Below are positions 1-12,055 of a DNA stretch of 64,000 bases, in pieces. The position numbers and the translations under genes were made by a program. The DNA lies in the NCBI RefSeq assembly GCF_021130785.1, contig NC_060212.1, positions 150,440,501 through 150,504,500 of the forward strand. The letters run 5' to 3'. Positions within the stretch are counted from its first letter, which is position 1. Every line of letters starts with the position of its first letter. The notes beneath the pieces were generated by a model. It searched no databases, was not told the origin of the DNA, and saw nothing but the letters and a program-made list of their open reading frames with translations. This stretch comes from Homalodisca vitripennis. Lineage: Eukaryota; Arthropoda; Insecta; Hemiptera; Cicadellidae.

Positions 1-378
1 TGCATGTTTTATTCTAAAAAATATTACTTATTAAGAAAAAGTATTTAAACCAATTGGACACCTATTTTACTTCTTTTTTTTCCAAAATGCATTTTTGCAC
101 AACTCCAATGATGGGGGTCCTACTGGACATTCTCTGATATTTCCACCCGAGTGATATCACAAATATTCTTCACTTTAAAAAGTTAGAAATTCTTATATAC
201 CTAAACAACTTTTTAAAATGTTAACTGCCAATTTCATTCTTGATTTTATTTAAGTTATTTGTCAAATGCTTAATTTGTTTCCTTAAAAATTAGAATATGG
301 AGAATTTTTTGACAGTTATATAGTTTGACCTGGTGTCCTGAAGTTATTAATCTATCCAACCATTTATTTGTCCTTTAG
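1..378. other. Intron sequence upstream of the CPSF4 penultimate exon
   Basis: AT-rich sequence with no coding potential that I can support. It ends in a polypyrimidine stretch and the AG acceptor at 377-378 that opens the CPSF4 exon at 379. The exon begins in phase 0, so an upstream coding exon must lie outside the window. Confidence 0.6.
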
Positions 379-973
379 ACTAAAACAACTCAATTGATCA
401 CCAAGACAGGAGAAGATGGCAAGGAAATTGTTGTTGCTGTCAAACCTACATTGAAACCTCTGGAAGAAGTCACATGCTTTAAGGTAATGTTCTGTAATTG
501 TGGTGTCATAAACAGTTTACAAAATTTCTGTCTATATTACATTACTGTTTAGTTAATTATTGGAATAGGGAATAGCCAGTTTATTTGTTGATATTATTAC
601 ATATAATTTAGGTATTTGTGATGACATGTTTTATAATCCATACATTCAAAGTACTGGAAGAAACGTTTTGTGTAGTTTGATAGCATAGACCTGATTTATT
701 GATTTACTTTTACATGTTTGAAATAGTTCATAAAATTACAGTACAATTAAAACATATTTGAAAGTACTGTCTCTTGAAAGTTTTACAATTTTATAAATCT
801 CAAATATTTTTATAAGCAAACGTTGATATTATGTGATTATATTTCGCTAATTTTCTTATGTAAATGTAAAAATTTAAAATGTTATATGATTTTTTACTAT
901 TTTTCAAGCAGCTTGAGAATAAATACTGTACAGTAGAATAGTCAACTATCCAAGCCCCTGGCCTGGCTGGTGT

Positions 974-1013
<40 letters not shown>

Positions 1014-4000
1014 AACACCCATTTGCATGACTCTACTGCTATGGTTTAGGTTGAGCAAAAATGGTACAGGATTAGAACGATCGGTAGATTGTAGATTAGC
1101 ATCTATTGGTTGCAACCATATCATAGTCACGTTTCACTTTAGTCAGCAGTTTGCAGATACAAATGGTCTTACAGTGTTTTAAGTGTGTATTGTTAATGTT
1201 GTTTCATACCTGTAACCATTATTATTTACAATAATATTTATTAAATATGAGTTGGTAAATGTAAAATGTTGTTTCTTTAGAAGCAAAGTTTAAATCAATT
1301 GAACTAAAACAATGGGGAGAGTATAAGGGCTGTTACAGCTGAGTTAGGTGCTGAGGAAGTGGGTAAGAACTGGAAAATAAAATAAGTAATATTAAATTGT
1401 CGGTACTGATCTAAGTGAAAGTGCTGATGATAGTGGCTAAGCAAGAAACAGACGAAAAGCATATATGAGCTGATGTCAGACACTAATTCTTTGGTTTTTT
1501 TCCAATGACATGTAAGTCTGACTACTAGACCAATGCTTTATACAGAGGTTTAAATTTTCATGAAAGATTTAAAGATGGCAAGGAATTTTTTACAGCTGTG
1601 ATAGCTGGATAAATAAATGGAAAACAAAGTATTTTGTCTGGGAATTCTCACACCAAGGGTGAAACCCCATCTGCAGACCATACTATAAGGTTTAGTTTTT
1701 ATTTGAAACTGGGAGAGTTTGTTTTAATGGTTTGAAATCTGTTTGAATTTTAAATTGTAACAAGACTGGATAAAATCACTGAAAGTTGCCTTCTTAATAA
1801 TCATTTACATCAAGACAGGAACAAACAGCAGCAGACTATAAAAAAGTAAGGAGAGGATCACAATCCTTGCATGTTACAGGATCATTTAAACTGAAACATT
1901 TACTTATCCGCAAACCAAAAACACAAAGGGCGTTTAAAAATCTTAATGTTTTTAACTTTGCATTGAAATTAGAAAAATGCTTGCTCAGAAAGAATGTACT
2001 GAGTGGGTTTTTTTAAGTCTTTTGGTCTGTAGTACATAGTCAATAGTCTTTATTCATATTTTGTATATGCAATACAATCAAAATAGTATTTCAAGAAAAC
2101 AAAAAACGGTACTTTGGGATTATACCGACCACACCCAGACATGAATCGTTATTTCACATTTCGTTTCTACTGATTACTAGATTAGCGTAGAACAATATTT
2201 CGTCAATATAAAACAGGAATTGTCTTATCGCAAACACCTCCCCATCCTCAGACAGAGGTCAAAGTCGAGCGTCTAGTAGATAACGTGATTGCAGAGTCTC
2301 GCCGCCCGTTCAGCTGGTGCATCGCTTTGTTGTACTTCCGTGTTTTACCTCTACATTTCTCCAAACACAAAAATTCAACAAAAACAAACATTTACCAAAC
2401 TAAACTTTTTATTAAAAAAACACTCAAAACTTGTTTTTATTCTTGATCACATTCCGCCACCCAAAATGCGAGTGCCTCCGGCCATCAGCGCGGGCTTCGG
2501 CAGCACCTTCGGTGCTGCCCCGCGCTGATGTCGACGAAAGAAAAACATCCCTCGAGATAGTACCTATCAGTAAAATATCAAATTCTAGAGGGGCTAATCA
2601 GAAATATAAATTGAATTGTAATGGAAAGGCAATGATGTACCGTGCAAATCACGTGATGCCGCGCGGCCTGCCGTAATCAGGATTCTCGAGAAAGATAAGA
2701 TAACAGCGACAACAATACCGATCACAATACCTGGAAATGCTTGTAAGTTTGTAATTTTGTAATTGAAGAGTTGTTTTTTTCGTTCTATCATGTTTGTTTC
2801 TATAAATTTCTATTTTTTGTGTTCTTCATACTGGTGTGGTCGGTATAATCCCAAAGTACCCAAAAAACCTTCCATAAAAATCCCTTTGATTATATTGGTC
2901 AGTGTCCTATCACATTCAGACATCAATGAATTAATAAGCAACACACGAAGGCAATGATCCTTCCACATAAGGACAAATAAGGATGTGACAATATGTTTAG
3001 CCATCACAAAATTAAGAAGAAGAAGATACATTAAGGATTGTTCTGAAATTTTTTTTGTGAGGGTTTGAAAATCTTAGCGTACATCGAACAGCATGAAGAG
3101 AGCACAGCCAAAGTATTAGTTAATACAACATTGAACATGTTGTAATGTGTTGTTGTTGTTGTTGTTTAACATGTTAGGTAATGTTTCTTCATCGTTGTTA
3201 CAAAGAAAAGAGACAAGAGCTTAATGCAGGAATGGATTAAGACCTATTTGCAGATTGTAATTTTATTTTTAACTGGTATTCTATCTTAGGGACAGTAATA
3301 CAGTACTTTATTACATATAAACTAACCATTTTTATCAAACCATATTGAATGTTAGAACATTTTACCGCAATCTGTTTTACCCAAGTTTTTTCCATATATG
3401 AGGTAGTCCCAGATCCATTTAGCTTGTTTAATCGGACTTCTGCTGTATAAGTATTTTTATTACAACTTATTGCTAGTCTGGAACCTTGAGTGAGTGAAGA
3501 TTTGGTTGCCCAAAAATAGCGCTGCAAATGAAAATAAAATATTTTCTTTAATACTAAAACGTTATTTTTCAGTCACTTCTCTTTTTCTAAACCACCTTTT
3601 TTTCATAATGTTAACTTTCTCGTCTCACCAAGACATTCAAAATAAGGAGTTTTAAGATAATGATTGTAATTTGAAATTCTTCAGTTACATCCATCCCCAG
3701 CCCCTTAGGGAGGAAAATGTTAAAACTGCTCTTAATAAATTAGTCCATTGTATCCAAGAAACTTACAAAAAAAAAAAATGAAATGTCTTTAATAGTAAAA
3801 ACGTTACCAGGAGGTGTATGTAATTTTTCAACCACTGCAGAAATGTACTATGTGATGAATAAATATAATTTATTGGAATTCTCAATAAACCAGAAAAATT
3901 CAATAAAACCAGTTTCATTATTCAATAAATTCAGTTCATTGTTAAGAAAAATTGTTTTTTGTACATACAACTATCGCTGCTTTCTTAGTGTGCTTGTGTC

Positions 4001-5320
4001 TTTTTATATTATCTTTGATGTGTTTTATCTTCTTTTACTTTTATCAGCTGTTTTACATACAATGCAAACTAATTCTTGCTGTTCCTCAATATTGCTATTA
4101 TTGGTTTTGTTATGGCTTCACTGTAGTTTTACATATCTTTATTTGCATTTTCCTATATATGAGTTTTCTGCCAAGTACTTCTGTATTAGTTTTCACAACT
4201 ATCAGATATTTTGATAATTCTTATACAACTTAGGATTAAGAAAATCCTGTCAATATTAAATTATATTGTTTTGCTCTATTACTGTTCAGTAAAAATTAAC
4301 CAGAAAAATATTTTGTAGTCCACGATTTGTGTTGTTCATACTGCAAAAGCCGTATCCGTAAACCATAATATAATCCATGTTGAAGTATTTTTTCAAATAA
4401 AATAAAAGTATATTCTGAATAGGGCCTTCTTGAATTAGGTTTTAAAAAGTTTTAAAACTTTGACATCATCCTCCGATATTCTTTATGGGGCAAAAGGGAT
4501 CATAAAAATATATGGCACATGTATTTAGCAGAAATGTTGTTGGAACAATGAAAGTATTTAGAATCCTGCTCCTAGTTCATAGTTAAAAATGTGTTTCACA
4601 GTCAGGACCAGTGAACAGGCTTACTGTCATTGATGATCTGTCTGATAATGTGTATTTCAGATTGATGGTAATTTAACATTAATAATGAAGAATCTAGTAC
4701 AATATCATTAATTAGTTTTGTCTAGTTTCACATAGTGAAGGGTTTCCTACGAAGCGTGTTCTATTATGGTGTATGTAAAGTAGTCTGTCCATTATATACA
4801 GGATATAGTTTTATGAATGGCCACCTGGAAATATTTTTTAATGGTTCAACTTAAATTAAATGAACAAGCAGTATATTGTACAAAAGTAATGTACAAATAC
4901 CAAATTAATGATTTGTATTTTTAGGGTTTTTAATTCAGCTGTAACACTTCTGTACCCATTAATCTTTTTTACTATCTCTGAGGGAGCGAATGCCTTTTTT
5001 ACTGGTGACGTAAAGTAGTATTTTTTCCCCGTTTGTGAATTTTTTTAGTTTTATGTGAGAAACAAAGATTATTCCGAATATTCTCTACTTAATGAACATT
5101 TTGATGTTTGGACAGTGTTCACAAAAATACTTATTCATGTTAGTTCATTTTAAAGTAGTTACTAGAATTATTACATACATCTAACAATGTTTTTTAATAT
5201 TGGTTTTTCTTTTTTCAGTGTGGATGCAAAGGTCACTATGCAAACAAATGCCCTAAAGGACATCTCGCTTTCCTAGCCCTAAGTCAAAATCAGAACGCCC
5301 CGCCGCCATACAAAAGATAA
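379..5320 (+). CDS. CPSF4: CPSF4/Clipper (CPSF30), last two coding exons (partial)
   Basis: 3' end of the 30-kDa subunit of the cleavage and polyadenylation specificity factor, which acts in the nucleus on the polyadenylation signal of pre-mRNAs. Exons: 379-483 (35 codons, phase 0 at both ends, donor GTAATG) and 5219-5320 (33 codons plus TAA). The joined reading contains a CCHC zinc knuckle, C-x2-C-x4-H-x4-C (CFKCGCKGHYANKC), followed by PKGHLAFL, the pattern that closes CPSF30 proteins in animals. The intron splits the knuckle between its first and second cysteines. The tail after HLAFL (ALSQNQNAPPPYKR) is longer than the short vertebrate tail as I recall it. The five CCCH fingers expected upstream are outside the window. 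The first exon is short, so its call rests on the LEEVTCFK sequence entering the knuckle and on matching phases. Confidence 0.88.
484..2107. other. CPSF4 intron, first part; no gene seen
   Basis: Intronic, AT-rich. It contains a (TA)n tract in a short palindrome near 968-1020. Around 1540-1640 the plus strand loosely recalls a decayed Tigger/pogo-type DNA-binding region (FHERFKDGKEF, then W-x3-W), but frames are broken and I do not call it. Otherwise nothing recognisable. Confidence 0.5.
968..1020. repeat. (TA)n microsatellite inside a palindrome
   Basis: About 15 TA units (979-1010) are flanked by GGTGTTGTTT on the left and its reverse complement AAACAACACC on the right, so the tract can extrude as a long AT hairpin. 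It may be a small palindromic element expanded by slippage. No target duplication was identified. Confidence 0.75.
2108..2860. mobile_element. hAT-like non-autonomous element (MITE), 753 bp
   Basis: Terminal inverted repeats of about 28 bp begin GGTACTTTGGGATTATACCG and are matched in reverse complement at 2833-2860. The element is bounded on both sides by the 8-bp sequence CAAAAAAC (2100-2107 and 2861-2868), a perfect 8-bp target-site duplication typical of hAT transposons. The interior has no transposase. It carries a GC-rich hairpin at 2483-2530 that stands out from the AT-rich surroundings. It lies in the CPSF4 intron. Confidence 0.88.
2483..2530. repeat. GC-rich hairpin inside the hAT-like MITE
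   Basis: Outer stem CATCAGCGCGG / CCGCGCTGATG (11 bp), a 5-nt left bulge (GCTTC), inner stem GGCAGCACC / GGTGCTGCC (9 bp), loop TTC. This is the most GC-rich 48 bp of the intron. The function is unknown. It could be a small-RNA-like fold if transcribed with the CPSF4 intron, but nothing else supports that. Confidence 0.8.
2861..5218. other. CPSF4 intron, second part; nothing recognised
   Basis: AT-rich intron up to the polypyrimidine tract and TTTTTTCAG acceptor at 5218. The longer open frames here (for example 3783-4214) are low-complexity, Phe/Leu/Tyr-rich and lack any family signature, so I treat them as chance ORFs. Confidence 0.5.
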
Positions 5321-8100
5321 CTTCAAGACTATCATATGTATTTTTGTGTTTTATTTTTAATCATTATGAAATCAGTGGAAATCGCCATAAATGATTGTTT
5401 ATTTGTACAGTGGGTCTTAACCTCTTCTCATCTCCTCTCCTCTGCTACTAATGTTTGTGTTGTTATTAGACGGTACACGTTGAATTTTCAATGAGTTTGT
5501 GATATTAAGTGATATTAAAGATAGAATATAAAACTTTATAAATCATTTAAATATGTGTTCTAAAATTAAGGTTAGTTACATTCAGACATAGGTTACATCA
5601 ATATTCTTAACCTTGGAACTACTAAAGTCGTAATTTACGATATATTTTACACTCTTTTGAACTGGTTGAGTCATAATCTCCGACTTGTTACACATCAACT
5701 AATTACATCATAATTCTGATTTTTTATCATTTTAATAGAGAGATTCCACGCTTTCTAGTAATATATTCCATTTACTTTGATATATATAAAAATATATTCC
5801 TTTACTGACCACTAAGAGCTGACGACTAAGCGTAACGCAAGCTCTGCAGCTGTTGTTTGAGACAGCTGTTTGGATGTCTGGTTTTAGTTTTATACGATTC
5901 TAGTCGTCTGTTGTGATTGAAAATGAATTGTGAATTGCCGTCTAGTTAATTTCATCCTACATGCTACCACAAGCTTCAGCACTTTTTTGTTGGGATAAAA
6001 AGGTAGAACGGAAAAGAATTAATTTTGAAGACAGTACTGTAGATACTACTTCCCTGTTTTCCGTTTTGTCTTTAGTCATTATTTTGTATTTTAATTAAAC
6101 AAAAGTATGTGTAACTATATATTTTCTTAATAAGCATAAAAATGTGAACATTGTGTATATTTTACAGTCTTTAGTAAAAAATAAGTGATTTTCTGTTTGA
6201 ATGAAATGAATAAAAGTGGTTTTTTTATCAAATTTTCGACTTCGGATCTTCAAATGTGTACCATTATTTAGTAACAATAATTTAATTTATTTTAGACTAT
6301 ACAGCTTATTTTAAATAATTTTGTGTATATCATTTTATGTTTGCTCAATGATAAATATATACAATTAAAAGATAAATAGCCTACGCAAAACATCAAAATT
6401 GTGTACTAGATATCAAATGTACGGCAGCCAGAAGGTTACAATAAGATTATTATTTAAACGAGTTACCAAGGTAAACATCTGTTTTAATAAGTACCACTGG
6501 TTCTCGAGTATTTTTTAAAGATTTTTGTTTAGCTGTATATATTTTAAGTTACTGCTAACTTACATTGCTCTTAAGTATTGTATTTTTTCTATAATAATCA
6601 GCATCATCTCTAAAATAAGTTGCATAAAATAGTTTTTTATTTTATTAGTATATGTTGAATTAACCATTGAATGATAGGATATTGGTATTTCATCTAGCAT
6701 TAATAATAAAGATAAGATTGTACTGTACCTAAATTAACCAACTAATTGTTCATGCTTGCAGTGACTGCATTTTATTATGATTAAGACCAATTAGATGCTT
6801 TGAAAAGTGTTGGTTTCAATATGTAATGTCAAGAATAAAAAATTTTGATACAACTATGTAACTCTTTAGGTGTTAAAGATTTTCTTAGAGAATTGCAAAG
6901 TGTAATGAATAAATACTTGATTCTATTTTCTTTAAGACTCAAATGGGCTACACATACTGGAGAAGAATCTGCAGTAGAAGGTGTGTTGCTGTGCCTTTGT
7001 CCTTGGCCACTGAGGTTGGTGGCAAGGCATCGTACATATAACAATGTATGGCTACAATTGTGGGAGGTAGAACCGCATGCATAACCACACACACAGACTA
7101 GGCACTACCACCTTCCCTGCTTGCTGATTACACAGACCAATGTGTTACAAAGACTGTTCAATTTTAGCCTGCTCCAGTGGAGGACACAGCTACATATCTC
7201 CAACTGTATCTAGATGTAGGTAGAGTAACTACAGAATGCTGCAGTGTGCTTCCAGGTCAAGGAAGGTCTTTGAATGTAACTCATAACTCACTACAGTGAC
7301 TAACTGGTTTATGATTGGTAATGAGGTGAATAGAGCAATCGGCAATGATTTTTTTTATACAGGCAAAGTTAAAGCCACATAGCTCTTTCTTACATTTAAC
7401 CTGCAACAAGAAATGAACAAATAAAACCTTATGAATAAAAACTCAAATAATTAAATTTAAATAACATGGGGCTTTATAATCCTATTGGTCCTGAATCATC
7501 AGAACAATGTATGGCTATAATGCTTCACTAAACAAACCAATTCATCAACTCCTACCACCAAAGGAAGTTTCCCTGTTGAGTTTTTCCTACAAGAAATGAA
7601 TTTACCATACTTTATTCTGTCTGATCAATACAAAATTTGCTCTCTGAGTTCAAATGAGTCATTTTCCAGCACACAACGTATAGTGAGGGTATAACTATAA
7701 ATTTTATAATAAAAAAGGAAAAAAATTAACTTTTCTTTAGCCAAATGTTTTAAGTCACATAGAACTTGCTGTTCAGAAAACCTTGATGCAATTGAAAATA
7801 TTGTTAAATAGGGTACGTAGGAACCTCATTGTAACTATCAAAAGTTACCACTGGGATGTGTGGACTGCACTAATATTAAATTATAAAAATGTTTATATCA
7901 CAAATTCATGTTACGATTATAAATATCCTTTACTACATTAAAACAAAAAATATTTACCTTTGTGTTAAAATTTTTATTTTAATCATTTTTTAGAAACAAA
8001 ACACATAATGTAACTAGAGATTTATACAGCTCATTGAACTTGAAGTTTAGTTATAGGCCTAAATAGGCAAAGCTGATACACAGATCTTATTTTGAAATAT
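5321..8100. other. CPSF4 3' UTR and intergenic DNA
   Basis: Begins with the CPSF4 3' UTR. I see no canonical AATAAA in the first 150 bp after the stop. The rest is AT-rich with no coding region that I can support. A possible piggyBac-like MITE bounded by TTAA (5607) and TTAC (about 6439) was considered and not accepted. Confidence 0.45.
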
Positions 8101-9200
8101 CATGTACATATCAAACAACAAGATTAACTCTGGAAGCGTCGACCGACCCATTTGGTGTCGACTGCGTAACTTCCAAATTGCGATCGGGTCGATTCATATT
8201 TTGCCGCCAAAAGCATTATTACCGCTCAAACGCCTTCAAACAATACATCAATCGAAAGCCTATGAGTTATTTTTTAATGTTAATGGTCTTTGGTTTTGTT
8301 TTGGTTGACAATCTGTGGTTTTAACATATATGATTTTGTTATCCTCTGTATAGCGGAGATTGTTGTTTGTAAACAAATAATTTTGTTCGGAAAGTGTTTG
8401 TGTTCGAATAGAGCAAAGTTATACCATACGCTTATTTGTTATATAATACTTCAGAATGTGTTATCCTTGTAGATTTAGTAATATTCGTGACATTCTAATG
8501 GAATATGACATAGTTGAGTCTGAAGTAGAAGTGTCTTTATTTTCTTTTTGTTTTTTATCCATTTTGAAGTAAAAACTTATACACTGATCTACACCAACTA
8601 ACTTCATAAAAAAGGTAGAAAATACATTAATTTGCGTGCGAGTCAATTTTATTACGGTTATTTCATTGTGTTGCTTAGCAACTGAAAATGGGCAAAATTT
8701 TGCCGTGGTACTCTTCTTCTGCAAACAATTTTTTCTGAACATCACAACACTATAAATTATTATATGCACAACTAAATTTCTAGTCGTGGATACAACTATT
8801 TCCAAACCTGGTGATGGGAATAAACAATTGAAAACAACTGATTCATTAACATGTTGGGAGATAATTCCGGAGTACTTATGAAATATTTGTTGCCTTGTTT
8901 CCGTATCAGACACAGGCTCAGAATTAAGATGGATTTGGTCTTCTTCAGTTGTCTTGAAGTCAATAGTTTGCCGGTTAATGTGTCAAGAACGAATCAACGT
9001 GCAGTAAATGCCCGTGATTTAACCATGCGTTTACTGCATGATTGAATATCGATTTTTATATGTAATGTGTGTGTGTGTGTATATATATATATGAACATAA
9101 TTCTTGATCTATTTTAACTTTCAAATTGTAATTGCATCATATTGTGACGTGATCCATTGCATGTAAATGTTTAAAGATGAATAAAGTTATCTATCTATCA
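8101..9200. repeat. Unassigned block ending in an ATCT-repeat tail
   Basis: The block starts with GC-richer sequence (8130-8200) and ends at 9180-9199 with AATAAA followed by (TCTA)n, an arrangement seen at 3' ends of some non-LTR retroelements. A (GT)n(AT)n microsatellite sits at 9067-9091. The open frame at 8461-8913 on the minus strand has no family signature that I recognise. Its nature is uncertain. Confidence 0.3.
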
Positions 9201-9389
9201 ACATGCTCCTTCTGATCAGTAGAGTAGGCGGATTCGTTTCGGGTTATACAAATTTTCAGTTTTGGTTACTTTTTAGAGTGACGAATCAAAGTGTTCATCT
9301 AAATAAGTAGAAGAAGAAAGTTCTCTAGGCTACCGCAAAGAAAATGTGGATGGACGACCATTGTTTCTGTGAATAAAAGCATGCCAAGG

Positions 9390-11000
9390 GTTGGCTTCAA
9401 TTTATTCGATTTCTCTTACAAGACCCCTCATACTTGCTATTTCTCACATTGCGTTTAGCAGGCACTGGTCCAGAAGTCAACAAATACGGTGAAGCTATAC
9501 CATGCCCAGTTTGTCTTGGATGAACAAAAATCATTCGTGTAGAGTTATATTCATAGTTGAGCACAACAGCGATCGCACTGCATGTAAAGATTCCTGCAGT
9601 ACGCCCTCCCAGTCTTGTACTCGAAAATTTCAAGTCTTCAGGGCATAATTCATGGTTTTTCATAGAATACCATTTAGGCGTTCAACTTGGAACTTCCTAG
9701 GAGGAGGAGATATTCAGGTAGTCGCAAATTCCGTTAGAATGCAGGAATTATTTGACGACATGTGACATAAACGGTGCTAGAGATGTAGAAAATATTTTAA
9801 GGCATCCACAACAGTAGTTGAAGACTCATCTCAACAAGCATATTCAAATATAAAACGAGAAAATTAGTCTCTTATTAGTAGTAGATACACATTTCCGTTT
9901 GTTTTGGAAGCTTTGAAATCGATGTTGAGCTGCTCAAAAGGAGAAGTTGCCTTCTCAAAAGTTGCGCTAGATTTAAGAAATCTGGGCTTAAGCTCACATC
10001 GAGCAATTCGCCGTGGCCTTTCTAATGTCAAGAGAATGCGATCAATTCTTGCTTCTTAACCAGTGGATCATAATGGTAATTCCAGGATGACAGACTGGTA
10101 AAGCTGACACGAGGTCAGTGACACTACCATCATTACTTGTCAGCTTTAACATTTGAGTGACCGTACGATAATGAATGTCATATATAAACAGAGCCAATTC
10201 TATTCTCCATAGAATTATTTTATTGTCTGTAATCTTACTTATAATAGTTTTTATTGAATATAAAAGACAATGTCTCTTAATTGGTAACTAGGTAAACATG
10301 CTTCCCGAGACGTAACGCCCTCCAGTTCCTTGAAGAATCTGAAACTGCAACTGCCCCTTTTTTGTTGATAAATATCCATTTTCACTTATTCAGCGATCTG
10401 GAAAAAGGATGCAACTGACGTCCCTCTTAGATGAAAGTTGCTATTAATGCTAATGCATCTGTATCCACCAACAAAGAATATTCGTTGTTGTCAGATTCTG
10501 CCATTTCATTCTTGAGGTTTCCGAAATCAGCAGCAATCCTAGAATCCATTGGATTGAAGTGCAGTCAGGGAGTTTTCTAATTTTATACAAAAACCCGTAT
10601 CATTACTTTGTTTGTGTCTCGTTGAAAACAGGCTATCCCATTTGTTACACCAAAGGGAATACAAGTAAATTTACATAACTTATAGTGTCTTGAACGTCTT
10701 ATGCTCATTAGAAATAGAAATATGGTGATAAGAAAACTGAATGCTTGGAACTGATATGCTTGTAACACAATTTCTTGAAATATCTTGTCAATATTCCGTA
10801 AGGGATATGCATCAAGGTAGGTATGCTTCTTTACAATTTTAGAGTATCTACAACAAGACGCCTTTTACGACTTTCATATTCTAAAATAAGCGCCTGTGCT
10901 CTCCAATATGACTAACTTGGTTCAATGATCCCTTCCGAAAGAAAACCATCGACTTTACTATCAATGAACTCATATCGGTTTTAAAATACCGACGAGATTT
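9390..11000 (-). pseudogene. Decayed Ty3/gypsy retrotransposon pol (RT, RNase H, integrase)
   Basis: Read on the minus strand from 11000 downwards, in changing frames with many stops. RT fragments FLSEGIIEPS then a WRAQ block (about 10990-10850) are followed by FTCIPFGVTNGIACFQR (about 10680-10610), which is RT motif 4-5 of Ty3/gypsy elements. An RNase H region near 10560-10380 has VDTDALALIA and HPFSRSL. An integrase core lies at about 10030-9500 (FEQLNIDFKA, QVERLNG), and the integrase C-terminal region ends near 9400. The order RT-RH-IN fixes the Ty3/gypsy class. Catalytic residues are largely lost, so this is a dead copy. Its LTRs were not identified. Confidence 0.75.
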
Positions 11001-11993
11001 AGTAGTATAGGCCAACAGTCTGATGATAGACGACTAAAATAGATGATTTGACTTAATATTAGTTTGATAGATTAGAAAATATTCAAGGAGGTTAATCATA
11101 CTATCTTTATACATTCGAATTGTCTTCTTAAATGGAGGCAAATAAGTTAATTTTATGAAGATTTTGAAAACTGTGTAGACAGTTCCATTAAAAAAAGAAA
11201 ACGTTACATGAATATTATATATATATCCAGTCAAATTTTATAATTTATGTGCAACGGATTCCATAGGAAAATGTAATATAAACTTGTCTTTTCTGCTTCA
11301 CTTAGAAACGTATTCTCGCCACGTACTATGGGAAGAATGATCGTCCAAAAACTAGAATAGTGACCGGATTAGGGAATAACGACCCTTTCAGTGTTTAAAT
11401 TGCAATGATGGATGTCCGTTGCCCCACACTACTGGCCGAATGAAAATCATCCAGTGTCTACTCTTATATACTCTGAAGAGACGAGATAGTACAGATATCA
11501 AAATTCCAGATGGCCTGATTTCAAATGCCTTAGCTTGAGACCATCAATGCAATCTGCGGCTCCTCGGCCTACTGGCGATAAAAGATATGCTCCCACGAGT
11601 ATCATCTAGAACGTTTTGAATTTCTTTATGGTGCACACATTTACATGCAATAGAAACTGGATTCAAAAGAAAATTAAACTTGTTGAATTATAAAATGAAG
11701 GGATAATGAAACAAATTGCAAGATACACAATTAATATAACCTATAAAGGCTACTTGTTTTCATTGGTGGTTTGAAATAAAAACTTGGAGTGTGCTGTGAC
11801 TTCTATATTCCTCATCTTAAGTTTTCCGTAAAATATGCACTGAATATGTATTTATTTAGCTATACTGCAGAATTAATAGATACCCTGAACACCATACCGT
11901 ATACTAATCATAATAATAACTTGGGCAGTATTGATTTTTTTATTTTAACAGACTCTTAAGCAGTTGTGTTAACCGTTTAAACTAGTTTTGATG
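11001..11993. other. Spacer between gypsy remnants; nothing recognised
   Basis: No coding region or repeat structure that I can support. It may be the leader or LTR of the adjacent gypsy copy, but no terminal repeat pair was found. Confidence 0.4.
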
Positions 11994-12055
11994 TGTTATG
12001 AAATGGATTAAAGTTTGAACCAAACTGAAATGGTTTTATTCCATTTAAAACAACC
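11994..12055. repeat. Direct repeat flanking the second gypsy fragment (left copy)
   Basis: About 55-60 bp including ATTAAAGTTTGAACCAAACT occur here and again at 13221-13280, in the same orientation, with a few mismatches. The two copies flank the gypsy fragment at 12040-13175 and could be remnants of its LTRs. The similarity does not extend far beyond this block. Confidence 0.6.

Noticed and set aside
1430..1960. Possible Tigger/pogo transposase remnant
   Set aside because: A short stretch recalls the Tc5-type DNA-binding domain, but frames are broken and no catalytic block or termini were found.
3783..4233. Two overlapping plus-strand ORFs (143 and 93 codons) in the CPSF4 intron
   Set aside because: Hydrophobic low-complexity translations of T-rich DNA, mutually overlapping, with no family signature.
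5607..6445. Possible piggyBac-type MITE (TTAA-CCTTGG... to ...AAGG-TTAC)
   Set aside because: Only four to five terminal bases match and the right flank is TTAC, not TTAA.
8461..8913. 150-codon minus-strand ORF
   Set aside because: No recognisable domain. Composition is typical of random AT-rich DNA and neighbouring frames are not consistent with a gene.
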